Assembly: GCF_040869045.1 (NCBI RefSeq) | Contig: NC_090319.1 | Span: forward strand, 69,288,779 to 69,352,778 | DNA from: Eurosta solidaginis | Taxonomy: Eukaryota; Arthropoda; Insecta; Diptera; Tephritidae | Direction: 5' to 3' | DNA length: 64,000 nucleotides | Position numbers and translations under genes: made by a program | The notes under the pieces: model-generated | Told to the model about the DNA's origin: nothing | Databases searched by the model: none | Seen by the model: the letters and a program-made list of their open reading frames with translations, nothing else | Shown here: piece after piece, positions 22,053-32,990 of the stretch | Layout: every line of letters begins with the position of its first letter | Numbering within the stretch: the stretch's first letter is position 1

Positions 22053-23667
22053 TTAATCATTTAAACTGGAGTCGAACTCTTCATCTAGGTCTGAGATATC
22101 GGAGCCTTGGTCAAAATTTGCTTCTGGGTTTGACAATAGTTTAAGTACTTTTTTGTCGAATGCTTCATTTGCCTTAAATTCATTCGAGTTCTTTTCTGAA
22201 ATAGAGTATATTAGGGGATCGGACGACAAAAATTATATATTGAATAAATCTTCTATTGCATATTTACGTGACATCTTTCTTGTAATATTTCGCCTGTAGC
22301 TCTTAAAATCTTTAATTCTACTCTCCAATGCTTCCTCTGAGAGCTTTTCTGTTGGAAGTACTGGTTTATTAATAATGTCTGCTCCATGAATCAAAATTTT
22401 GTGAATGCTCGATGGCATGTAATACCATAGGTACAAATCTACAAAAATGTTTGCGGTCAAAATGGTATACTTTCGAAATGCTTCGGAATCAACGGCGAAT
22501 CCACATTACATAGTTTGAAGTATGACAGCAAATCGCTTAATTAAACTTTCGTCAGCTAACGTTATAGCATGCAATTTTTTCTTTTCTAAGGAATTAATAT
22601 GATGAGTAAATATCAGCATGACTATGTTTAGCCCCAGATCGTATTTCTAAATACGTTTTAACTGTAAACTTTCGATTTACTACTGCCTCTTCTGGAGTAT
22701 ATTTAACTAACACTGATGCTGGACGAGTAAGGGCATGTTATATTTTAGTTGCGTTTGAATTGTTTGTGATGGTTTCTACGATTCAGGCATGCTTAACCAA
22801 CGAACCGATATCATTTCGTTACGATAATTAACGTTAATAAACGAAACAAAGTCATTTCGTCTCGTTTATTAACGTTAAGAACGTCAAATTAACGAAATGA
22901 TTTTGATTCGTTTTCTGCCATATCAAAGCGAAAACAAATCGTTTATGTTGATTAGTAATTTCAAACTATGCTGGCAAAGCTGATTGATGGCGGAGTCATT
23001 AAAGGTGAAAGCATTAGCCAAGCTGATTGCAACTTTTCTCATGAATTTTGACAGTAAGAACATTTCTCAGAGTATTTTTGACATTACCACCAACGAATTA
23101 CACAAACAAATTACATGGAGTTTGTATGTATGTCCGCTCGCTGTTACCACCTTACGGCTTCACCATGGCTTAGCATTGCCAGCACAATTCAAACATAAAG
23201 TATCACGTTTTTGTTAACGTTTTTAACGTTAACGAAAGCTTTTCGTTTCGGTTAAAAACGAGATACAATTTATCTTGATAATTCCTTTATCGATAATATT
23301 TCGAAGTGTTTCAACGGAAACGGTGGAAATTTTTTGATAAACGATTAGCTTAACGTTAAGGGGCATCCCTGCTACGATTAATGCTGCATCCCGCTGATCT
23401 GATAACCTCAAGCTAAAAGCAGTTGCAAAAGCCAACTCTTCTTCTGAATAGTTTCTTATCAAATGTGATAACGTTTTCCTTTTCGACTGATGACTAGCCT
23501 CCGAAAAAGATATCATTGGTAATCTTTTAAAATACGTCTGTAACTTTTCCACTCACAAATTTTGATACTGCTTTTTTTATTGGAGTCAACTTTGAGCTGT
23601 AATTTTTTTCTTTTGCGTTATTTTGCTTATGCCGAATCTCGAAAAGTTCATCCCTTGAAATTGCCAT
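22053..23667 (-). pseudogene. Unfamiliar transposon-like protein, broken, split by a MITE
   Basis: On the minus strand a possible start at 23667 (MAISRDELFEIRHKQ) is preceded by TTTTCAG, a plausible splice acceptor. A frameshift near 23545 leads into EKLQTYFKRLPMIS and RNYSEEELAFATAFSLRLS, ending AALIV at 23372, where a family D MITE is inserted. Skipping the MITE, the frame resumes ETITNNSNATKI, a stop, then VKYTPEEAVVNRKFTVKTYL and IRSGAKHSHADIYSS. After another shift come YYMPSSIHKILIHGAD and LSEEALESRIKDFKSYRR, then SSDPLIY. The C-terminus is acidic (DEEFDSSLND, stop 22053-22055). I recall similar anonymous proteins in arthropod genomes (PSSVHKxLxHG, LSEEAQEARNKDF-type motifs) but cannot name the family. 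A DNA-transposon product is likely but unproven. Confidence 0.55.
22784..23371 (+). mobile_element. Family D copy 1: 588-bp hAT-type MITE
   Basis: It begins CAGGCATGC and ends GGGGCATCCCTG, so the inverted ends read CAGGSATGC. The eight bases CTACGATT flank both sides exactly (22776-22783 and 23372-23379), the hAT signature. Near the left end is a 46-bp palindrome built on AACGTTAATAAACGA. A second copy lies inverted at 57480-58070. It interrupts a pseudogene, showing later insertion. Confidence 0.9.
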
Positions 23668-24515
23668 ATTTCCTGAAAACAGAATATTACATGAAAACCT
23701 GCAATTTCCTGCAGCTAAAGTTGTACTAATTTAGTTTTAAGAATAGTAGCAAACAAGTTTAGATTAAAATTAAATTGGATAAACGCGGAGAACGAGATTG
23801 CTGGTCTTATGAAGTCAAAACATTTCAAAAATTTTACTTAATTTAACATTATCCCACTATAACATGGAAAATTAATTCCTGTTCAACTAAAATCACAAAA
23901 ATGAATATTTAATAAAATTGGCATACCTCAGAAAATAAACCCAATATTATATTTTAGCAATTGAAGTATAACTCACAGCAGGCCAGCAATTTAAACTTTC
24001 ACATTCAATGGTAGTCGATTCAACTTAGTTCAAATTTCCTAGTTTTTTTATTTTTTCGCTTAATTACGCATTTCTAAATAGAATTTCAAAAGAATTTTTG
24101 AAATTCAATGATATACTGTTTTTAATTAATATTTTCTAGAACATGAAAGTAATACACTGTGCATCGGTGCGGTTGCGGATTCGTTCCCATTGAGAATAAA
24201 CTCATTCCTTTCCATTCTATAACGAAAACGGACTTTGAGACCTCATTATTATATCAGCTAGTTCACAGCAAAGCACTTATAGTGCAAACCTCTGTTTGGT
24301 TCACGACAGACCCAGTAGTGGTCATATGGAGCTGTCCGACTCGTGTGTATCTATTTCGGAACCTTTCCGGGTAATTAGCAAATTTATACCCTTCAATTTT
24401 GCTGTTTCCGGGCCCCAACAAACGGATGTAATTGGAACCCAGCGAGATTTGACACCTTCATACCTTGTAGGGCTTCCCACAAGTTAGATTCGAATACCTT
24501 TGAGATAGCCTTGCG
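23668..24515. other. No recognisable gene
   Basis: AT-rich left half. The right half (24160-24490) has several overlapping short frames and higher GC, but I recognise no domain on either strand. Confidence 0.3.
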
Positions 24516-24747
24516 ACCGCCGTGGTGTGGTGGTAGCGTGCTCCGCCTACCACACCGAAGGTCCTTCAAGTCTCGTGCAAACCAAAATCACACATTCAAT
24601 AAAAGATTTTTCAGTTATTAAAAGGCTTTTTAAGCGGGGTCGCCCTCGGCAATGGCCTAGCATGAAGGCTTTCTCAGTGGAAATGTATATGCTTGCAGCT
24701 GCCAATTTGTAGGGCGAATTTAAAGGAGTACGACGCAAATGGGAGGA
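24516..24747 (+). repeat. tRNA-derived SINE, third copy
   Basis: Intact A box TGGTAGCGTGC (24531-24541). The B box has lost its GGG (now CCTTCAAGTC). The body with TTTAAGCGGGGTCGCC follows, with internal deletions. Confidence 0.75.
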
Positions 24748-24849
24748 GATAAACAAGAGCGAGTCAAATGTAAAGATCAAGAACTTGCCCCAGCTATTGA
24801 ATGTCGTGTGATATCTATCTCGTAAACTGGAAGGAAATCGAGCAGTCTT

Positions 24850-25797
24850 ACCGTCAAAGGAAATGTGGATGGCAAGGAGCGTGTACTGATTGGAGATACG
24901 GGCGCATCTCATTCCTTGATCCGATCTGATTTGGTCAACAGGAAAGTAAAGCCATTACCTGAAGCAAGATTGCGTACGATTACTGGCGAGTATAACCAAG
25001 TCCAGGGAGAAGTGGTATGTGAAGTCTTAATTGGGGAGGTCATGGTTCTACACAAATTCGTTGTGGCAGAGATCGTTGATGAAGTCATATTGGGAGTGGA
25101 TTTCTTAGTTGACTATGACATCAGGATCGATATGCAGAGAATGATTATGCAGTATAAGAACCAGGATATACCACTTAACTTCAAGTTGGAGAAAAGGTTC
25201 AGTAGTAATCGAGTAATGGTGGAAAATACTCGACAATGGCCACGAAAGTCAAAAGAAGAGGTTGGTGGATCGAATGGGCCAAATAAAGCGAAATTAAAAG
25301 TACCTGCGAGAAAAGACCGGCAGTGACAAACTCTAATGGACGCACTAAAACGACTGAAAGAATTTTCCAGAAAAAAGGCAAGGGCGGTTTCAAGCCAGCA
25401 CGCACTACTGTTGTGAAACGTCAAGACGATACTCATGATGCAAAGTTAATCCGTCAAGATCAAGCTAAGTAGTTCTTCATTGGCCAAGCAACAGAGTGCG
25501 AGGGAACGATCCAGAATAATGAGTAGTAAGATGAAACACAGGTACGACAAGGAAAATAATTTGGAAGGTTTCCGGGAGGGAGATTTGGTACTGCTATACA
25601 GCCCTCACCGGCGGAAAGGTGTTCCATCTGAATATCGGTGCAGTTGGGAAGGCCCGTACATAGTTGTGAAGACGATCAGTGATGTCATCTACCGCATACA
25701 AGCAATTGGGAAATCACGAAATAGAAGAGTGGTACATTTGGCGATGCTAGCAGCGTTTAGATCGAGAGATTTTTCTGATCGGGACGACCAGACTTAG
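24850..25797 (+). pseudogene. Ty3/Gypsy protease joined to integrase C-terminus (pol centre deleted)
   Basis: The first frame (24865-25326) carries a retroviral-type aspartic protease with active-site GDTGASHSLI at residues 9-18 and the flap/second motif EVILGVDFLVDYDI near residues 73-86, followed by a basic, charged tail. After a stop and about 150 bp of disrupted frame, the second (25480-25797) is the integrase C-terminal GPY/F-type module: KMKHRYDKENN, GFREGDLVLLYSP, WEGPYIVVKTISDVIYRIQ and VVHLAML. Reverse transcriptase, RNase H and the zinc/core domains of integrase, normally about 2.5-3 kb, are missing between them. The polypurine tract and 3' LTR follow directly. The 5' LTR and gag are absent; a SINE lies just upstream. 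Confidence 0.85.
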
Positions 25798-25808
25798 GTG
25801 GAGGGCAG
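25797..25808 (+). other. Polypurine tract of the Gypsy element
   Basis: GGTGGAGGGCAG sits immediately before the LTR, as expected of the plus-strand primer site. Confidence 0.7.
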
Positions 25809-26422
25809 TGTTACGAATATTAGCGAAACTAAGGGGTGCTGCTATCTCTAAGCCGATGCTAAATAGTGATATCATGCACATCCTTAGATCAATCATTATA
25901 TATCTACATAAACGAAACAATAATTGCGTCTACACTTATGTACCATGTACGTATACGAGCAGCGGAGAATCAATGCACAAACACATGCATATATCTGAGA
26001 TGCTCCTGAAAGTATGCAATGAGAGAAGCTATAAAATCGTGCAATTGTAGTTACAGTTGAGAAATTTGAGAGCTGATGGCAACAAGTATATTCTGGAAAT
26101 GGAAGCGCCTAGAAGATGCGAACGTTGAAATCAGAGAGTATAAAAGGCAGCAAATGTAGAGGCGCTGGAATTCAGTTTGATTTGAGCTGTCAAGCAGTTA
26201 TTGATTAAGCACGCAATCTGTCGGGCAATAGTAGAGTTTCATTTGAGCTATCAATCAGTTTGGTTGTTAAGCAAGCTAGTTGCAAAGTATAAGTGTTATT
26301 GTGAAGTACTTTAATAAAGGCCTTTTTTTCATTATTCAATATTGGAGTTACTTATTCAACATTTTAGTGATTCGAACTTAGCAGAAGGGCAAATAAGAGG
26401 ATTTGCAAGTAAATTCGTTACA
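25809..26422 (+). mobile_element. 3' LTR of the Gypsy element (614 bp)
   Basis: It runs TGTTACGAATATTAGC to AAATTCGTTACA. A TATA box (TATAAAAG, 26139-26146) and AATAAA (26313-26318) are about 170 bp apart, giving U3-R-U5 order. It is homologous to the solo LTRs at 16671 and 53433. Confidence 0.85.
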
Positions 26423-26574
26423 ATATATTTAGCAGACAAAACCCTTATGACCCTTAATTTCTTACAGGAAAGGGTGGGATGACCTTGACGTTGCAAGTGA
26501 CCCATCAAACTACGCCCGAGATAGTCAGTCGTATACCTTAAGGTTTCAGTTAATAAAATAAAAATATCTCACAA

Positions 26575-26665
26575 AGCACCAAATGTAGTGAAACCATTGG
26601 CCAAAGCCTTTGGGGAGTGTCTTTGTCGCTACTCAAACTGCAACAACAACGTCAAACATCTTAAT
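26575..26665 (+). repeat. RepA copy 3, 3' end only
   Basis: Keeps GCCTTTGGGGAGTGTC and the CAACAACAAC tail; the rest is missing. Confidence 0.6.
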
Positions 26666-27764
26666 TCTAATTACTATCAAGCTACCCTTGCAACTTCTCG
26701 GAAGTTTGTAATCAATAAGTTACCGGCAAAACTGTCCATAGCACGCACAAGGAAGTAGGCCAAATTGCCAAGGCGGTTAAAGAATCCAACCAAGTAGTAG
26801 ATTGTATAAAAAAACTGAAGTAAATCCAAAAACCGCCAAAGGTCACCAAAGTTCATGGTTATGCGTACATTAAACTTAAATCAAACTTTTGTTAATCAAT
26901 AACAAAGCTTTTTCCGCCCACAATTATTTCAAAGGAGTATTGTATGTGTAGAAGCCAGAACGTCCTTGCAACCAGCCAACAATAGTCTGAAGGCAAATAT
27001 AAATCCGTATTCGTATGTACTCGTTTAGAGCTCAATTTCAATGTAAATTATATAAGGTCATGAGCACGCAAGCATGTATTTTGGGAAAGCAACAACAAAT
27101 ACATCCAGCGGATCAATAATTAACTGGAAGCAGTTGTCAATGCTTGTAAAAGTGCCACAAATTGTATTTTATCGTTTAAAAATAAATTTTCTTCTGGAGG
27201 GCTGGCTACCTATTTAACTGTAGTTACGCGTTCATATACCGATCCAGCTTCATATACTGTCCTGTACATGCCAAAGAACGCCGACGAGTTCGAGCTGTCC
27301 ATGTTGCAACCTCGATGCTATATTATGTGTTGCTCACGACACTCAAGGCACACTAACAACTCCAACTAAAGCACTTAGCTGGGTCTCCCTTTAGAGTTTG
27401 CAAAGCTCCTAAGGATATTGGTCCTAGCTTCAACATTTTGATTAAGCTTTTCCATGCAAGCTGAATGGCAGATACAAAGGCTCTCCAGAAGGTTAAGAGG
27501 CTTAAACTATTCCTGTGGTAGGCATGATTGCCGTAAGAGAAGACTATAATCCACAGACGCTAGGATTCGTGGGATAAAAAAGGTGCTAGTACAAAGTACT
27601 CATGAAGTTCGATATATAAACATGCATTCGCCTAAAAAAAACTAACGTTTTTAAATTAACTAGACCTCGCCCCAGGGTTGAAGCTAAGCCATAACAGAGG
27701 CAACTTCATCAGAAACAAATAGATTCGGGCTTTGTGAGAAGAGCTTCATCAGCCTCTTATCAGT
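26666..27764. other. No recognisable gene
   Basis: Mixed-composition DNA with many stops on all frames. No repeat family from elsewhere in the window is recognisable. Confidence 0.3.
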
Positions 27765-28500
27765 CACAACCGATACCGACCGGTTATTTCTTTATTAAAG
27801 ACTCTCGTATCCGTGAATTATTATCGCCGAGTTATTCGTTTGTTCTCACCGAGTGATCGGCGTCTTATTGGTTTTTTATCGGCTAGTTATCGTCGGGTTG
27901 CGGACGTGTCATGGATTTTGTATTGAAGTTTCATCGGTATCTGTTTCATAACAAAACGATTAGTCGTCGTTAACAAATCGATAATACGCCGTTAAAAAAC
28001 TGTTAACGCTACGAAGAAATCTATTTTTTCGACAACTTTTTGATAACAAATCGATAACACGCCGATAACAAATTGCTAACACCGCGAAGATATATCGATA
28101 AATTGTCGATAGCACTTTTAGATCTTTTTGACAAAATTCCGATAAATTTTCGATATACAATCTACAACTTTTCGATAAAAAATCGATAACTTTTGATAAC
28201 AAATCGATAATTTTTTGATTTTTAATTAATAACTTCTCGATAAATTGTCGGTAGCACATTTAGATCTTTTTGACAAAATTTCGATAACTTTTCGATATAC
28301 AATCTATACATTTTCGTTAAATATCGATAAATTTTTGATATCAAATCAATGACTTTTTGATTTTTAATTAACAACTTTTCGATAACAAACTCAATAACTC
28401 GTCCGTAATATATTGATAACCCATCGATTGCTAGTTTATAAAATGTCGATAACAAATCGATAAATCGTCTATACCTCGTCGATAACACACCTAAAACAAG
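27765..28500 (+). repeat. Family E copy 2: CGATAAC-rich foldback-like element
   Basis: It begins CACAACCGATACCGACC, with TTATCG/ATCGG words to about 27940. After CATCGGTATCTGTTTC the polarity flips to CGATAAC repeats, ending in the same T/C-rich border (TTTTCTTTGTTTTCCTTGCC). Two minus-strand frames (27960-28259, 28222-28488) are read-through of the repeat. Confidence 0.7.
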
Positions 28501-28572
28501 CTTTTACGTTCTTTTCTTTGTTTTCCTTGCCTTGTCTCAATTTGTTAATCGAAATGTTTAGGAGATGAGCGG

Positions 28573-28870
28573 GTTAGCGGGCTTAGAATATACCCAATTG
28601 TCAACCTAACCTACCCGTGGCGAATCATGTTTCATTAACAGCCGAGGCTCTGGCGACCCCGAGCTCCAGACGGATGTAGGGGTGAGATGGCGGGATGGCC
28701 AGAAGTTTGCATGTGGTCATACCAAATCGTTCCCGAGATGGTCGGGCTAGTCCTTTATGGTGCTTGTTACCGGAACGTACCGGATCTGCATCCGGAAAAG
28801 GACCATCAACATAGATAATACTCCCAGGCCTTCGGGGAGTGTCCTTATCGGTAAAACAACAAGAACAATA
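28573..28870 (+). repeat. RepA copy 4, well preserved 3' end
   Basis: GGGCTTAGAATATACCC near 28578, then CCCGTGGCGAATC, TCGTTCCCGAGATGGTCGGG and the 3' stem-loop around CCTTCGGGGAGTGTCCTTAT, ending AACAACAAGAACAA. Confidence 0.75.
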
Positions 28871-29059
28871 TTAGGAGATGAGCGGTAGACAACTAAGTAG
28901 CCTGTTTGAAGTAAGAGGAGAAAATGGTGGGTAGAGGTAAAATCGGCGGGCGGTGCCATAGCTGTCGGAGGGATCGGTGAACGAATTGCTTGTGGAAAAA
29001 TAACGGGTGGATTTAGTTAAAGTAAAGCCCATAATTTTTTTTGTGGTCTGGCTTACAAT

Positions 29060-29350
29060 CTGAAAACGGTGAGAAACGTAAGATTATGATGGCTGGAAAT
29101 TCGGCCGAACCAAAACAGCTACTAACCGAAATCATAATTTGCATTCATTGGCGCAGTAGAAGAGTTCAAGCCTTTTTCCATCTTTACCTTCCAACTCAGT
29201 GGATGCCTCTACTTTTTTTGCTTTCAAAGAAGAGTTTCTTTAGGAAATATTTCTATCGCTCGATCCATTCCCATAACATGACAAGCCCGCGAAGCATAAG
29301 GTTCATGCAGCCCGTCATTAAACTTTTTTTCTATATATGCGGTTGGCATA
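29060..29350 (-). pseudogene. Possible RTE retrotransposon C-terminal remnant
   Basis: Minus-strand codons containing HVMGMDRAIEIFPKE and, further on, VGRxRWKKA are a weak match to the RTE tail (WLGHVxRMD ... RWKDQ) seen better at 44054 and 59505. The opposite strand has the longest open frame of the window (238 codons, 29041-29757), which I judge to be antisense chance. Confidence 0.3.
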
Positions 29351-30599
29351 ACGGACAGCACCGAGAATCCCCCGAAGAACTTTCTCTCTCTTTCTCTCGA
29401 AATGAAGTAACATACAGAAATGAAGACAGAGTGAAGATTTTGTGTAGGAGAATGGGGAGTGGAATATTCGCAAAAGATTCGAGGCACGGACCACACTTAT
29501 CGAAACCGGGAACATTTGCCAAACTCAAAACGATATACTTAAATATGAGTAGTGATAAGGCATTTGAGAGGTTTACGTTCTCGAGATATGCGAGGGCCCA
29601 ACTAAACGAAATTCAAATCGCTGACTTGCAACTGTATTTTAAATTTGCTTACTGTTTTCTCTTAGCAGTAGGTGTGAATGTAGTAGTAACGACTAGAGCT
29701 TTGAGTACTTGTGATGCTTGTAAAAGCACCATTAGGTTTTACGTTTTTGAGTATTAAGCTCTTTGAGATGTTTAGGGCTTCGTGTGCATTCAATCAATAA
29801 CGCTTAGTTGGTTCAATGCACAATCAGTCTAGAAAGATGAAATATAAGAAATTTGGCATTAATATAAAAGCAAGAGAGATTTCTCATAAGCCCATACATA
29901 TCGCCATCACTTCAAATGCAATATGAGGAAGTGATTATCGCACATCATTCACTATTTCTCTCTTCATTAATCCTTCAAAACAAAATTGGCAAATGTTCAT
30001 ATAAAGTATTGTCGTTATTGGCATTTTCACATTCCTATCATAATACAATAGTCATTATTTTGGCATCTAATAGCGCGTTTCAGCTTGATTGGCGCCGATG
30101 GGATTATTGTGCCGATGAGCAAATATATTGACCATACTCACTCACATATTATGCACGTACAAACTATGAATGTTCATTAATAATAACTCAGCCGATTCGA
30201 ATCCGCAATCGTGCCTCCATCATTTTTAACTTCGATGGTCATTAGAACTTTGAGAGCAATCTCGAATGGTAAATGGAATGGCGAAACTGGGTCGATTTGT
30301 GGGAGATTAGAAGTTTTTCAAATTATTTGACTGCACGATTAAAGATTTGTGGTTGTGTGTGTGCAAGTAGATACATGTGCCAAAATAGTTATACTGCTAT
30401 TTATTTGTTCAAATTCAATATTTAAACGCATTACTTTTACTACGTAATTACCTGTTCGGTATATGGTACATATCAATTTTTAAGCAACGGTATGATATAT
30501 GGGCAGAGAAAAACCTCAACATTATTTATGATTAGTATTCTCTGATGGATCGGGCACTTTGGGATATACAAACCTGAGCATCTAATGTCGGGTTGACCG
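29351..30599. other. No recognisable gene
   Basis: Includes the right part of the 238-codon plus-strand frame (to 29757), which has no domain I recognise, and AT-rich DNA beyond. Confidence 0.3.
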
Positions 30600-32010
30600 C
30601 CAACGCTTAGAAGATGGATATGGTATTGTTTACTAAGAGGTGCAAGGTCGCAAATTGGACCAGGTCTAAGCTCGGAGGGGTGACCCTACAGGAGAAACAT
30701 TGCACAAAATATCAAGGAATCATTCTAGACGGTAAGTTGTCGTGCAAACTCAACGTGGAGGAGAGATCGAATAAGGCCTCGAAGGCACGTTATGTATGTA
30801 AAAAGATGAGGGGCGTACATGGGGTGGGCGATAAACCTCTCTCTCATTGGGTATTTACAGCATTTGTAAACTCTATTCTATACTATTGAGTCCTTGTGTG
30901 GTGGACAACCGCAAAAAATAGAATTTACCCCAGAAAATGCTGGGGGAGGCTCAGTGACTCGGGACAGATTGAGCGCAGAACATATGGCCATAGTAGTAAA
31001 ACGTCATCAATTACAGGACGAATAGACTACCTGATTCCGTATCTGCGTTTTGAACGAGCTCTTAGAGCCACAATAGAGGTGGATGGTTGGTGCAAGGGTG
31101 CCCACTGATGGTTCCAAAGTAGTGGAAGAAGTAGGGTCTGCGGTATACTGTGCTGATCCGAAAATAAACAGATCTACTAGCAGCCAGAACACTGTAGCGT
31201 TTTTCAGACGGAAGTAGTAGCCGTAACCAAAATAGTAGAATCCCTGGAAGAAAATAGCTTAAACTGCAGCCACGTCAACTTTTATACTGACAGCCAAGCA
31301 GTAACTAAGGCAATCATCTCGCGTAGCACAGCATCTTAAAGTGTGTTGGAGTATGAGCAAACCCTGGAGAGAATCGTGAGAAGAAGAAACAGACATCTTT
31401 TTTGGATCCCAGGGCATAAGGAATAGATGGGGATGAAAAAGCTGATGAACTAACTAAAAAGGGCGTATCCCTTGAAGTTTGGGCGAGATTAAGAGAAGTC
31501 GAGAGTTGCACATGATCGACCAAGGCGTATATCCAAGCACGGGGCTGCAAAGTGTCGAAAATCATGTGTAGGTCTTACAACATTAGACTAACAAAGTTAC
31601 TCCTATCATTAAAGAGAGAGTACTTTAGACTCATGACGACCATTCTGACTGAACATTGCCTTCTGGCGTCAAACGCCTGTAAATTAGGTTTGGTTAGTGA
31701 TAGCAGATGTAGTAAGTGCGAGTTTGAGGAGAAAACGATGGAGTACGATTTGTGCTCGTGCCCTGTGCTTGCCAGGCTAAGACTCCAGCTATTAGGAGTT
31801 ATACAGTTGCCAGATCTAGAAGCAGCAAGTGGCATAGGTCCTCAAAAGCTTCTATATTTTGCTAAGAGGATGGAGTTATTTTATAGTATAGGACCTAGAT
31901 TTAATAGAGGTTTTCAGTTTGGTCGTTAAACAATTTTTTCGTAACACTACGTACTCATTTAGTCTATGTGAGGACCGGCCAGTTCAACCTAACCTAACCT
32001 AACCTATTCT
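30600..32010 (+). pseudogene. RNase H-type non-LTR retrotransposon, 3' half
   Basis: Plus-strand parts in order: DMVLFTKRCKVANW and GVTLQEK (end of the RT fingers/palm), KYQGIILDGKLSCK, VLVWWTTAKN (30890), the RNase H start DGSKVVEEVGSAVY (31115), FQTEVVAVTKIVES, FYTDSQAVTKAI (catalytic Asp kept, 31290), WIPGHK (31405), and the C-terminal module LTEHCLLASNACKLGL, CSKCEFEEKTMEYDLCSCP (31640-31760) and FAKRMELF. Catalytic residues of RNase H are largely visible but the frame is broken several times. The 3' end is a run of CCTAA repeats (31985-32006) after AGGACCGGCCAGTTCAA. It is the best local reference for the minus-strand copies at 10548 and 13985. Confidence 0.85.
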
Positions 32011-32106
32011 CTATGCAGCCAATTAATAGCTGTCTAGTGGTGAGCTAATTTGAAAAAGCAAAAACCTTGTAAGAACGCTCCGCTATAATTGGTGTAATGT
32101 TTAGCA

Positions 32107-32195
32107 ATAAAAAGGCAAGGAAAAAATGGGAAAGGAAAGGAAAGAAAAGGAAAGGAAAGGAAAAAATGAAAAGGAAAGGATAGGAAAGATGAAAT
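32107..32195. repeat. (GGAAA)n simple repeat
   Basis: GGAAAGGAAAG-type pentamers with interruptions. This is the purine strand of the border that accompanies family E. Confidence 0.8.
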
Positions 32196-32209
32196 TTTTT
32201 CGGATTGAT

Positions 32210-32800
32210 TGATTGTTATCGACGATTTCTTGACGTACTTTACATTTATTTTCTACGGGTTGTCGGTTTGTGACTGAGAATTTATCGAGTCGTTATTGAA
32301 AAGTTATCAGTTTTTTACCGAAATTTTAACGGAGTGTTTTCGAAATGTTAGGGCTATCATATTTTTCGAAAAGTAATCGGTTTGTTATCGATTAAAATTA
32401 CACTTCGATAATGAACCCACTACTTGTCGGCATTAAACCGATATATTTTCGATGACAAATCGATATATTTTCGAGTTATCAAGTTCATCGAAAAGTTATC
32501 AATTTGAATAGCACTTCGATAACGAACCGATAACTTGTCGACAACAGATCCATACATTTTCGATAGCAAATCGATATATTTTCGATACCAAATCGACATA
32601 TTTTCGATAAAAAATCGAGAAATTTTCGAAAATGAATCAATAACTTTGAGGTAACAAATAATAACAATTCGATAATTTTACAGTAATAAATCGATATATT
32701 TTCGATAACAAGCCGATAACTTAACGATAATGTTTGTTATCGATAGCGAATTCATAGCACTTCGACAATAAATCGATAAAAAACGATATTTTTTTAATAA
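32210..32800 (-). repeat. Family E copy 3, inverted
   Basis: TTATCG-type words dominate the left and CGATAAC/TTTTCGATA words the right, with many TTTTCGATANCAAATCG units from 32450 on. The GGAAA border on the left corresponds to the right-hand pyrimidine border of copies 1 and 2, so the copy is inverted. Confidence 0.6.
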
Positions 32801-32809
32801 TTAATCTAT

Positions 32810-32990
32810 CGTAAATAATTCCGAAATATTCCCAAACACAATTCCAAAATAATTCAAATTTGTTCCAAAATCTTCTCAAAGTAGTCCCGGAACAATCCCA
32901 ACATTAGAACAAAATAGCCTCGAAATTACTTCAAAAAATCCAGAAATGAATCCAAAATGTCACTGGAAATAGGCTCATTATTACCCCAAA
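32810..32990. repeat. Degenerate ATTCCAAAAT tandem repeat
   Basis: Words such as ATTCCGAAAT, ATTCCCAAAC, ATTCCAAAAT, GTTCCAAAAT and AATCCAGAAAT recur about every 11-17 bp. Confidence 0.55.

Noticed and set aside
23530..23560. Possible intron (GTGAGT to CAG) between the first Met and the YFKRLP frame
   Set aside because: Only about 19 bp would be removed, too short for a fly intron. A frameshift is simpler.
27960..28488. Overlapping minus-strand frames with LLSK/FIxLLS repeats
   Set aside because: Translation of CGATAAC repeats of family E.
29041..29757. 238-codon open frame on the plus strand
   Set aside because: No signal, domain or codon pattern I recognise. It overlaps antisense RTE-like codons, and surrounding DNA is repeat debris.
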